This document shows positions 1 through 9,384 of a stretch of DNA of 64,000 nucleotides, piece by piece (positions within the stretch are counted from its first letter, which is position 1; each line of letters opens with the position of its first letter). Origin of the DNA: Sporopachydermia quercuum (lineage: Eukaryota; Ascomycota; Sporopachydermiomycetes; Sporopachydermiales; Sporopachydermiaceae); NCBI GenBank assembly GCA_001599295.1, contig BCGN01000003.1:1713148-1777147 (forward strand), written 5' to 3'. The notes under the pieces are model-generated. The model saw nothing but the letters and a program-made list of their open reading frames with translations. It made no database searches and was not told the origin of the DNA. Both the position numbers and the translations under genes were made by a program.

Positions 1-656
1 GCAATCAATTAGTAAAATGTGCTTTCAGGCCACTCTATGGTTAGAATACCAAGAAATAATTATGATTAGTAGTTACAAGCCTTGGAAATCATGGATAGTT
101 AGCTGGTATAGAGATAATGATGGTAATCAATTGATAATTAGTCGATCTGATAAGAGAAAAGGATGAGGGGAAGGGATGGAGAATTACAAAATATGTGATG
201 AGGTGATCATTAAATAAGAAGAGAAAGGAGCATTACAAGAGCAGTTGACTTAGGAATCAGAAATTAAGAGAATTTACTTGAATATAAGAAGTGGAAGTCA
301 GTTATTTGAAAATACACTTTATCAGTAGATAACTTACTACGTAGATATCAGTTTCAAATAGTAAAGCTGAGATACCGTCTGTGATCTAACCATCGAAATA
401 AAGAGTCATACTACTACGATAGGTAATTCTGATTTAAGAGTCGTAATTACTGAAACTAGCTAGCAATAACCAGAAGCCCAGAGAGTGATAGTAGACATAT
501 GATACACTTGATTCAGAAGGGACTAATGACAAAAAAAATCAACACAAATATCCGATTCGAATTTGAATGTACTTCAACAACTCTCAAGCATATAACAAAA
601 ATCAGAAATGCAGCCGGAAACAACATTCAAAAAATAAAAAAAATAAAAAAATCAAG
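1..656. other. Left-edge intergenic sequence
   Basis: AT-rich sequence with no supportable gene. The only open frame (499-732) runs into the tRNA gene and has no recognisable content. Runs of A separated by single T residues at about 630-650 read as T-tracts on the minus strand and serve as the tRNA's Pol III terminator. Confidence 0.6.
630..650 (-). terminator. Pol III T-tract terminator of tRNA-Arg
   Basis: Immediately downstream of the tRNA on the minus strand are three or four T-runs of five to seven residues separated by single A residues. These are sufficient for RNA polymerase III termination. Confidence 0.8.
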
Positions 657-750
657 CACCCACGGTGGGAGTCGAACCCACAATCTTCAGATTGCATTCC
701 AAAGAAACTTCGTTAGAAGTCTGACGCGTTAACCATTACGCTACGCGGGC
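657..750 (-). tRNA. tRNA-Arg(UCU) with a 21-nt intron
   Basis: Read on the minus strand, this folds as a tRNA: acceptor stem GCCCGCG/CGTGGGT with discriminator G, A-box-like TAGCGTAATGG, and a T-arm with GGGTTCGACTCCC. The anticodon stem is TCAGA/TCTGA and the loop is C-T-TCT-A-A, giving anticodon UCU (reads AGA). A 21-nt insertion beginning ACGAAG and ending AATGCA lies directly after A37, the canonical position for nuclear tRNA introns. Removing it leaves a 73-nt tRNA close to yeast tRNA-Arg3. The gene is followed by T-runs typical of Pol III termination. Confidence 0.95.
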
Positions 751-1282
751 TTGTTGAAATTGTTTTGAGAGAGTACACAATTGAATTGAAACAATAGTTC
801 CTTCTACATCTGATCTATTATATCTTAGTTTCCCTGGTTAATAACATGAGATAAGCATTCAGATGCTTATACTCAACTAAGTAAAGAATCATCGAACTGG
901 TATTGATATATCTTTATAGAAATTATGCCTATATCTCATGATGAGTCCATACGCCATGCACCATACCTCTCATACACTTATGACTTAGTATCATCCATCA
1001 TTCATACATTAATAAACTAACAATTACAGAACCCAGCTGAGTCCGACATCCTGGTACCAGGTAAAAGGGGAATTTTGGTTTGTGGATACTCAGGTACTAA
1101 GGGAGAGGCAAACTTGGAGCTCTTTACTTACTTACTTATAAACCAATAAACTACATTAATCCCTATTTATTTGCTCTATGAACCTGCAGTGTTCTTAAAA
1201 AACAAGTACACCGACCGTACCTATGTCAAACATTTCAGCTCTACTGAAAGCAAAGAAAAGAAACTGAATCTCTTTGCCTCAA
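751..1282. other. Intergenic, tRNA to dioxygenase
   Basis: No gene seen. It lies between the 5' side of the minus-strand tRNA and the 3' end of the minus-strand dioxygenase. Nothing distinctive. Confidence 0.6.
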
Positions 1283-2455
1283 TTAATCCTTAGCAAGGAA
1301 AGGTTTCTCACCAAGAGGAGTCAATCGGAAGGCATGTCTGCGTTCAGGAGTGACCCAATCAAACAAGGCTGAGTGAAGTGTCTTTCTGTTGTCCCAGGCA
1401 ACAATAGTGCCCGGCTCCCATTTAGCTCTGGCCTGGAAATCTAGACCTTTGGCAATATGGTCAAATAAGAAGTTGAGAACCCAGTCAGACTCTTCTTTTT
1501 TAAGCTGGGGAATTCTTTTCGCATAACCATGGTTGACAAATAGTGCCTTTTCACCAGTTACTGGATGAGTTCGAACAATTGGATGTTCATTGAGAGAAAG
1601 GGACCTCTTGATTCCATTTCCTCCAAACCTTTTGAAGGTGTCTTCTCCCTGGTCCAGACCAGAGTGAATAACAGTTATACTTTCCAGAAATTTCTGCAAA
1701 GCAGGTGATAAACGGTTGTATGCCTCAACCGTGTTGGCAAATATGGTATCACCACCACTTTCAGGAAGCTGAAGAATAGCTAGAAAAGAAAGAGCTGCCG
1801 GTTGCCTTTCGAACGAAATATCACTGTGCCATCCTACTGAGCTCAATTGATTCTTACGGATTTGTTCCCCCATATCATGTCCCTTCGCCCGATATGCAAC
1901 GTGGATTTCAGGGTATCCTTTAGGTGATCCTGACACAGGATGAACATGGAGCGGTCCGAAGTATCTGCCGAATTCAACAATTTCATCCAGTGGCTTGTCC
2001 TTTAAATCTTGGTCCCGGAAAACAACCAAGCCTCTTTGCTCTATGAAAAGAGCTAATTCATCTTTTTGAGCGTCGTTGAGCTGGGAAATCTGAATGCCTC
2101 TTAGTTCTGAACCAAACAAAGGTGTGATATTGGACTTCTTGTAGTCTCCGGTAAAGAGGTTTTTGAATGTGGGATCTGCCCTTTTTCCAACGTCTTCGAT
2201 CTCGAATTCCTCAGGAACCAGGTAATCAACTTTCTTCTGATGGACTGGTAAAAATTGAGGGTACGGTGATCCCTCGGCTTCTTCTGGGTCAAGTAAGAAA
2301 TCCCCATCTTTATCTGCTTCTTTAGCAGTTTTATATACGAAGTTGTAAGGATTAGAATTGACGACAAGTTTTCTGAGCTCTTCAGCCCTTTCGTCCTGAA
2401 GAAGCCTTTTGGCTGACGATTGGTCCACAACAGTGACAGCAGCAGTGGGAGCCAT
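1283..2455 (-). CDS. JLP1: Sulfonate/taurine 2-oxoglutarate dioxygenase, Jlp1 type
   Basis: This 390-residue intronless protein is a TauD/TfdA-family Fe(II)/2-oxoglutarate dioxygenase. Family members hydroxylate the carbon next to the sulfonate of taurine or alkylsulfonates, releasing sulfite for sulfur assimilation. The HxD iron motif is WHSDISFE (H210, D212), the distal histidine is in TLHSALFDW (H361), and the 2-oxoglutarate-binding arginine is in RHAFRLTP (R377). Length matches yeast Jlp1 (about 412). The start ATG is followed by a short variable tail and no targeting signal is evident, so it is probably cytosolic. It is divergently arranged with an ACS-family permease (4454-6061), which fits uptake plus cleavage of sulfonates. 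Residues 49-60 resemble an EF-hand loop, probably by chance. The exact substrate cannot be read from sequence. Confidence 0.88.
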   Translation of the reverse strand: MAPTAAVTVVDQSSAKRLLQDERAEELRKLVVNSNPYNFVYKTAKEADKDGDFLLDPEEAEGSPYPQFLPVHQKKVDYLVPEEFEIEDVGKRADPTFKNLFTGDYKKSNITPLFGSELRGIQISQLNDAQKDELALFIEQRGLVVFRDQDLKDKPLDEIVEFGRYFGPLHVHPVSGSPKGYPEIHVAYRAKGHDMGEQIRKNQLSSVGWHSDISFERQPAALSFLAILQLPESGGDTIFANTVEAYNRLSPALQKFLESITVIHSGLDQGEDTFKRFGGNGIKRSLSLNEHPIVRTHPVTGEKALFVNHGYAKRIPQLKKEESDWVLNFLFDHIAKGLDFQARAKWEPGTIVAWDNRKTLHSALFDWVTPERRHAFRLTPLGEKPFLAKD

Positions 2456-4453
2456 TTTTGATTTTAAATCGGAGAAAGGTGGAAAAGGTGTAAACGACTA
2501 TGAATAGATTATTGCTATAGAATATAAACACTATATTATCGTCAAGTACAGTTTTTTTCTGGTGAAATTAGCTCCCGCAGGATAACAGGTTTGGAATACA
2601 AGAGGATGAATTGTGTGGTATTTAAACACTTTTACTTGACTCTTCTTAACCCTTAGTTTGCTCTTTTCTACTTAGGGGTAAAGCTAGCGGACAGTTACTT
2701 CTGAGTTTTTTTTTTTTTTTTTTTTTCGCTCAGTAAACGAGTTTAAACGTCTGATTTGAGTATGATATGATCTACAACATAGAGGAGTAGCGGAATTCGA
2801 GTTTGTCAGCACTCTTACGCTGTCTGTACTGTTAAACGCTCTTCCTTATAACATCTGTTAATTAGACTTACTTGGATGTATTTCAAATAATCTTGTGAAA
2901 TTACTAATATATTAACGCAGATTTCGTACTTTCATATGGCTGATTGCAATAATTGACTCTAATATGAAATATTCTCCGGAAATTTGCAAGTTTTCCAGGA
3001 GAAGAGACAATAGAGCCACCATGAGCTCAATATTTACATATAATATGATACATTTAATTCACTTTTTAATCAGGTAAGGGTAAGAAATTGAAACTTTCAC
3101 TCAAACAGGAGGGTCGACGCTCTTTTGTATATCCGATATTCAGATAGTTGCATCGAGTTGAAATAACATTCTGCATAGAGTAGTTTCTTATTTGATAATT
3201 AGATTACACTTCCGATTCTCGCTAATGTGTGGGAGTGCATATAAACTTAATCGTGAAAAAGATACTCACTACTAAAACTGGCCAAACTTTAATTTAACAA
3301 TTAGCCGATGGTTTACGTGGAAAAAGCTAGTTATTCAGATTTTACGTCCTAGCTGAATACTTTGCAAACTCAAAGTGAGTTAGAGCCAAACGTTAGATTT
3401 AGTGTTTGAATATCAAGTAAGTGTGAAAAGTTATAACTTCTTAACTAATTATTGTTTAAAGCTTGATCTGGCAGCTACACTAACAGTCAATGATAACCCA
3501 CTGTTAGTATAGTTCACTAAATGAAATCACGACCTCAGTAAATGTGGGTGGCATATGCAGGTACCTTGTATGCAGAGCCTAATTGTTTTTATGAAAGAAT
3601 TCCATTAGTTATTAACATGCAACACTTTACTTTAAAGGTGGGTTAAAAAGTTACTTACATAAAATTAACTAGATAATCTTTATTCATTTATTAAGTGAAC
3701 ATTGAATATTATTCTATAAAACCAGGGGCAAAACGCATTGTTCGAAGTTTCTTGTTAATTTATTAAGGTTATTTATTACTAACTTCAGAGATTTTACAAA
3801 AAAGGTATATAAAACCTATAATTTTAGCTACCTCTAGATTTACTATTAAGTTTAGTTCCTACATTTTAAGTTAAGGTTCAAAGGCTTAATTATTACACCA
3901 TTTATAATAAATCTGATCAATGAGATATCAAATACTAACAAATACTAGCAGGAGTTCCATCTGAATAATCAAGATTCTTGGCTCAACATAGAGTTAGAAA
4001 TGAAACTACAGTTCTATTTCTACAATGCGCTAATATCTCTTCTCTCAGTGTAGAAAAGTGAAAAATTATTCTCTGGTGAGTAAAAAACTGAAAAATAACA
4101 GACCCAATAATCGAGAAATCGGGAAAACAAAAAAAAGAATAGCAGCAACATGGATCTGATTTTCAATTTAACAATATTGGAACGTCATTTTTATGTTTTA
4201 TTACCTACTTAATACCTGCCTATTTCCAGATCCTCAGGCCTAGCAAATTGGAGCTTTTCACATTAAGCAATGGCAATAGTCGCGTATGCATTTATCTATA
4301 TATACCAGTGGCTCTTCGTTCAAAATAACTCTGTCAAGTCTCTCAAATGGTTGTCCCTATAACGAAACCTCAAGTAAAATCAAGAAAGGGCTCAGGAACA
4401 AGCTAGTAACTAGTAAACAGTTCAGAAAAATCACCTCCTTTTATTAAGCAAAG
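2456..4453. promoter_or_regulatory. 2-kb divergent promoter region of JLP1 and the permease
   Basis: No gene is visible in this 2-kb stretch between divergently transcribed genes. It contains an uninterrupted 21-T tract at 2706-2726, about 250 bases upstream of the dioxygenase start, which would act as a nucleosome-disfavouring promoter element. A TATATATA box lies at 4297-4304, about 150 bases before the permease ATG. I did not find a CACGTG Cbf1 site, which sulfur genes often carry. Confidence 0.55.
4297..4304 (+). promoter_or_regulatory. TATA box of the ACS-family permease
   Basis: TATATATA about 150 bases upstream of the ATG at 4454, at normal yeast spacing. The assignment rests on position and sequence only. 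Confidence 0.5.
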
Positions 4454-6061
4454 ATGTCTTCTGAGAAAGAAGTAGCAGCAGACAAAGCTGCGGAAGTGGA
4501 ATTTTCAACCAAACAACTGTCCTTAGTCTCCTCTAATGACTCCGACGATTCTGTATACGTTGAAAGCAAAAGAACATGGAAAGGGCAAATTTGGGACACT
4601 TTGGACAAGCCCAAGGCAGAACGATGGTTTCTGTTCAAACTTGATGTTACTCTACTATTCTGCGGGTGCGTGGGGGTGTTTTTAAGATATCTCGATCAGG
4701 CCAACATCAACAATGCTTTTGTTTCTGGAATGAAAGAGGAACTCGGCATGTATGGAAACGAGCTTAACTATGCCAATATGTTGTGGAGTATTGGTTATAT
4801 TCTTGGGCAGATTCCATCTAACCTGATATTGACAAGAGTAAAGCCACATTATTGGCTTCCCTTTCTGGAAGTCACTTGGTCTGTGATCACATTCTGTACT
4901 ACAACCGTTAACGATATGCCCACTTTATACGGGATAAGATTCTTACTCGGATTTATAGAAAGTGGTCATTTCCCCGGTATTATGTACATCACCGCTTCCT
5001 GGTACACTAAATCTGAGCTTGCTAAAAGAGCCGGAATTATCCAATTCTGTACTGCGGCTGGGCCTATGTTCAGTGGATTTCTGCAAGCTGCTGCTTACAC
5101 TGGCTTGAACGGTGTTCATGGCAGATCTGGTTGGAGATGGCTGTTCATAGTTGACGGTGTTATTTCCTTACCTCTTGCTTTAGCTGCCTTTTTCTTGCTT
5201 CCCGATGTTCCTCGGATGCAATCTCCAAATTGGAAGTTTTCTGAGGCTGAACTCAAGCTTGCCAGAAAACGTGTTCCCCTGGAAAGCAGCGTTCATGTCA
5301 CATATTCGTTCAAAGATGTGATTTCCTGGTTTGGAACCTGGCACGTATATTTTTTCCCCTTCATGTATTCCCTGCTGTGTGTTCCTATGCTAGTAAACCA
5401 GCAAATGCCTTTCTGGTTGAAATCATACAATACTGCGACCGAAACGGCGTACACTGTTTCTCAGATCAACGTGTATCCTACTCCTATCCAGGCAATCCAG
5501 ATAGTAACAACAATAGCATATTGCTTTGTATCGGATAATGTCCTAAAGGGTAAAAGAGGACCTGTGCTTATATGTATCTGGGTCTATATGTTTGCTGTCT
5601 TGTTAGCACTTGTTTTGGTTCCAGTGCATCCTGCCAATAGAGCGTCAAGATGGGTGTTATACTACTTGGTAGGTGCCCAGGGAGGTTCGGGTGCTTTAAC
5701 CTGGACATGGGTCAACGAATCGTTGCAAGGAGAGCCCGTGAAACGAGCTTTTGTTTCGTCATTGATGAACTCCATTTCCTACTCTTTTGTAGCATGGACG
5801 CCCATCGTCATGTTCCCTACGAATAAGCAGCCTTTTGTCACCACAGGAAATATTGCCTGCACAGTTATTGCCGCAGTCACTGTTTTTAGTATTCTAACTG
5901 TTATGTATATTCAGAGTCTGAAGGTTAAGACTGGGTTCTGGAAAAGTGTTCCTTCATTGGAGGGTGAATCAGCAGAAGGAGCTGCCGAATTAGAGGAACA
6001 TCAGGTGAAGGTTGAGAGCCTTCAGTCGGAAGATTCAGAGAGAAGTTATAATAATAAATAG
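4454..6061 (+). CDS. ACS-family (Dal5-like) transporter, probable sulfonate permease (Soa1-like)
   Basis: This 535-residue major facilitator protein of the anion:cation symporter family (Dal5, Soa1, Seo1, Fen2 kin) sits in the plasma membrane. TM1 is near residues 57-77 and is followed by the family signature RYLDQANINNAF. The TM4 region has the motif RFLLGFIESGHFPGIMY, and the TM5-6 loop has GRSGWRWLFIVDG. About twelve hydrophobic segments are present; the N-terminal 55 and C-terminal 40 residues are hydrophilic and acidic. Length equals that of yeast Soa1 (about 542). Family membership is clear from the sequence. The sulfonate or inorganic sulfur substrate is inferred from the divergent Jlp1-type neighbour; allantoate, pantothenate or nicotinate transport cannot be excluded. 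Confidence 0.85.
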   Translation: MSSEKEVAADKAAEVEFSTKQLSLVSSNDSDDSVYVESKRTWKGQIWDTLDKPKAERWFLFKLDVTLLFCGCVGVFLRYLDQANINNAFVSGMKEELGMYGNELNYANMLWSIGYILGQIPSNLILTRVKPHYWLPFLEVTWSVITFCTTTVNDMPTLYGIRFLLGFIESGHFPGIMYITASWYTKSELAKRAGIIQFCTAAGPMFSGFLQAAAYTGLNGVHGRSGWRWLFIVDGVISLPLALAAFFLLPDVPRMQSPNWKFSEAELKLARKRVPLESSVHVTYSFKDVISWFGTWHVYFFPFMYSLLCVPMLVNQQMPFWLKSYNTATETAYTVSQINVYPTPIQAIQIVTTIAYCFVSDNVLKGKRGPVLICIWVYMFAVLLALVLVPVHPANRASRWVLYYLVGAQGGSGALTWTWVNESLQGEPVKRAFVSSLMNSISYSFVAWTPIVMFPTNKQPFVTTGNIACTVIAAVTVFSILTVMYIQSLKVKTGFWKSVPSLEGESAEGAAELEEHQVKVESLQSEDSERSYNNK

Positions 6062-6142
6062 GTAAAGTCTAGTAGATGTTCCGTTCCTATCACAATATAT
6101 CTTCGATTTTTGTTAGTTTATATTTAGAAAAGGTGTTTACGA

Positions 6143-6345
6143 TTAAAAGAGATAGAAACCGTCAGTTGTAGAGCGACATCCTCATCTATACCATTCCCTA
6201 TAAGTGCAGATGGTGGTTCAGCATTTCTGGCATACCTGGGCCTCCTTTAGGTGCCTTATATCTGACGGCAACAACAGTCTTCTCATCCTTCTTGATTTTT
6301 ACCCTTTCAAAACATAAATAAGATACTTCGCCATATGGCATTCTA
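6143..6345 (-). pseudogene. Relic of a dihydroxyacid dehydratase (IlvD/Ilv3 family)
   Basis: The minus strand encodes a short stretch ending in RYKAPKGGPGMPEML, which matches the very conserved RYEGPKGGPGMPEML segment of dihydroxyacid dehydratases. After one frame change it continues as PPSALIGNGIDEDVAL, the next conserved block (P-SALIGxGLGEDVAL). After another frame change TDGF follows (TDGRFSG in the family). Only about 65 codons are recognisable out of a gene of about 580. No ORF covers it, so it is a decayed fragment and not a working gene. A relative acting on sugar acids is possible, but the GGPGMPEM block favours the Ilv3 type. Confidence 0.8.
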
Positions 6346-7559
6346 ACTTTACCTTTATGTATAAAGAAAGTATTTACTTACACGACTTATGGAATGAATT
6401 TTCACGTCCTGTACCCAGAAGGTAAGGCATCTCACTACTCTGTCAGGCCCCTGGTTTCATCATGTCAAACGTATGTATGCTTATGCTTATTCTTACCCCA
6501 TCAGGATACTCTTGACTATATTTTTAAACAACTTTATCACAATAAGATCATTTACTTTCGGGTCTATATATATTAACTCTGTTATTTCTATTTAATATTC
6601 GAGTTATCTATAATTATTCATTTTGCTAATATATATAACTTGCTGACCCATTATACGAAAGATGCCTAATCATAATTGATATTATTCTTAGTGCTACTAG
6701 AATTACCTATCTTTGAAATTTTAGAGGTCCAGTTTCTCAAAACAGATTCAGAAACTTTCATTATGTGATAATATATAATTTGTTGATTTCGTTGTATTTA
6801 AACAAAGAAATATATTATATTTTGGCATTAATATGAGTTTTCTTAAATTCAATTCGACAGGATCTTTGCCATTGTAGATGGAGCTTGAAGTTTCCCGCTG
6901 TGAAAGGGACTGTCGCAGGGACTCAATTATGCACTGGCATCAGAGTCTAGATTTCTGATGCAATTTTAATTCCGAAATTACCATTTGTTATCTGATAAAA
7001 CCATGCTGATATCATTTTTATATTCAATCAATGAAAGGAAGAAACGCCTCTGTTTATATTGATGTTCTATCCTTATAATGAGACTTGATTATGATATTAA
7101 TAAGGTTTATATATTTTGACAGATAAAGTTATTTAATTTGAACTTCAAATAGATCGATCAGCAAAAAAAACTAAGATTAGGTTCACGTTCTTGTATATTA
7201 AACATTAACTCTAATTGAAACTCTATTAAGATTACTCATTTTATATTATTCTCCACAGTCTTTCTGCTATGATGAGGTGGTGAATCATACGAAGTACGTT
7301 GAAACAATATGATTCAATATCCATACATTTGATATATCAACAAAAGAAGGAGCTTTGGTAGCTACTATCTCAATTTTGCTCAAGCATCACTCTTAAGCGG
7401 GTATCAGGGATTTCGCTAATTGTCCTGGATGGATAATCTCCTGCCTTTCTATGGATGTTATGGAATAATTATGCCAGCTTACGTTCTAACGCCGCACACC
7501 CTTTTCAAGGAACGGCTGTCAATGATGTTTCACTACGCTTCTCTACGGCAATTACTGTG
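6346..7559. other. AT-rich gene-free stretch
   Basis: No gene seen. There may be further decayed sequence of the dehydratase or other genes, but nothing I can recognise. Composition is strongly AT-rich up to about 7,300, and less so after that, where probable relics begin. Confidence 0.5.
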
Positions 7560-7599
7560 ATAATAATCCTTTTCTATGTAAAAAGGATAATGGTAACAT

Positions 7600-7925
7600 A
7601 GACCATTTGTCTTGCATCCTTGGGCTTAGCCTGGGTGAGTCTATTTGATTTGACTCAACATAAAGTAGGAATGCAATTGGATTAGGAGTTGGAAACTATG
7701 TTCTATTTTCGTCATAATCAATTATTGCTCCACATACAATTTTGCCCCTGACCTGTTATGAGGTAGCAACAGTTCAAGTAACAATATAAGTACTTCAACG
7801 GCTTATACTATTGCTGTATTGTTGCTCAGGCCATTGCACCCTTTGAGCATTCCCATGGTGCTAGGTCTGTCAAACTGATTTGTAGGGATCAAAATATTAA
7901 GTAAAGAGTGTATCTGTACAGCAGG
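7600..7925 (+). pseudogene. Possible relic of an ACS-family transporter (C-terminal part)
   Basis: In three plus-strand frames, pieces resemble the end of Dal5/Soa1-type permeases: NAIGLGVGNY, then IIAPHTILP (like the family's GNIIxPxTF block), then NGLYYCCIVAQAI, followed by a basic tail (KLICRDQNIK). The order and spacing fit TM10-TM12, and the pieces are separated by stops and frame changes. This would be a decayed paralogue near the intact permease at 4454-6061. The resemblance is judged by eye. Confidence 0.4.
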
Positions 7926-8462
7926 AAAACTGATACCGACAGTCTTTCAATTTGCACTCCCTGTTTTATATATTTATGGATAAATGAATGATTTCGTTCA
8001 TTCGGTAGGATCAGTTTCAGATGTTTTGGTCCGGTTCCCAGCCTTTTTTGGGTTGAAGAAGAGGTCAATGCATGTTAGAAATATCTTCAAGTTAGACAAA
8101 GAGTTAAGTGCTTCGTTCTAAAAACAATCGTTCGAGATAGTATAGAGAAAACTACCACTGCAGAACTAGCTTTCAGCTTATTACCTTACATTATACTTGA
8201 TTTCTTTCCTCGAAAGTACCAGAGTACAGGCCGAAGAGCACCAGTCTTTTCCCCGGTAAACACGGCAATTAGGCTACTAGCCAGGAATTGACCTTTGTGC
8301 CCATTTCGACTATCAACACAATTATTCAACAGAAATCAGCAGCAGTTCACTATGTTCATTCATTATCTGCCAGTCAGAGAAAGCGTAGGATCATTCCGCT
8401 GGTGATGTTCTGCTGTGTATGAAAATCCTTAAATCTTGGTAGTATTCAACGATCATCGGCAC

Positions 8463-8486
8463 AACTTTGCAACTTTGCAACTTTGC
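8463..8486. repeat. Short tandem repeat, AACTTTGC x3
   Basis: Three exact head-to-tail copies of the 8-mer AACTTTGC in intergenic DNA. No function inferred. Confidence 0.9.
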
Positions 8487-8849
8487 CTTAGGCCAAAAAA
8501 AAAATTGTAAACCAGTGAGTCATTTGGGAGTGTGAATAATAGGAATAGCGGCAAATAAGACAGTAGGAACAGAGACATAAATTATAGGATTTAGTAATAA
8601 CAACGATAGTTATGATCTATTATCATTCATTAGAATAGGTCAAATAGCTGCTAACATATGTATATGACTCATATTACTTAGCTTTACAGGTAGCGGGATC
8701 AATCTATACGATTGCCCAATAATCTTCACTTATTCCTGAAAATAATACCAACACCTTCACCCATTTTACTAGGGGATTAATTGATTAATGAGCAGCAGCT
8801 CTAATATTGGTGGTAGTAGTAAGAACATCACTATTCTTCAATGGTCCAG

Positions 8850-8990
8850 CACCAAGAACCATGCTGCAACTGCTAGATAAATAAAGCAACCTCAACAAAT
8901 CCCAGCAAGAACTTTAGGGCAATCAGCAGTTATAAGTGCCGTTTGGATTCCCCCCATAAGATCCTACTAGCTTGCAACAATAGCAAATCT
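8850..8990 (-). pseudogene. Possible transporter relic, TM3-TM4 region
   Basis: The minus strand shows GGIQTALITADC and, in a second frame, LIALKFLLGFVEVALFI. Together these resemble the TM3-TM4 region of ACS-family permeases (LWGxxxA...ALRFLLGxxEA). Orientation is opposite to the relic at 7600-7925, so an inversion or a second decayed copy would be needed. Weak evidence. Confidence 0.28.
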
Positions 8991-9384
8991 ATAGGGCCAT
9001 AAGTGATTTTACTTCATCTGAAGACAAACGATTCACCACTGCTACCTTCAGCATGAGTGAGCTCACTGATTTCCAATGGAGTTGTATTCACTATCTTTTT
9101 CTTCAAACTTATCATGAATATTGAAAGCAACAATATCGAAGGTTTGGCAGCACCAAACCAAGGTTCCCATCAATTATTGTTACTCAGTATATATATGTAA
9201 ATTTATAATCCATAGGTTATTTCAAATAAAGCAGTGTTATATAAGATTTAACTTTTACCTGTATCATAAACTTATCTGATACTTCGTTGATTGTAGTATA
9301 ACTAATTGAATATAGTAATTAAATATATTGGGCTATATCACCAAAAAATAGCTACCAGCTGCCTTACCAGTCAACTTCAAGAAC

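Noticed and set aside
2276-2311. EF-hand-like loop (DKDGDFLLDPEE) in the dioxygenase
   Set aside because: Only one loop without the flanking helix pattern and with glycine misplaced. TauD-family proteins are not calcium-binding, so chance is likely.
7987-8115. Frame of about 42 codons (SDVLVRFPAFFGLKKRS...)
   Set aside because: It looks somewhat protein-like, but I could not connect it to the transporter relics or any family.
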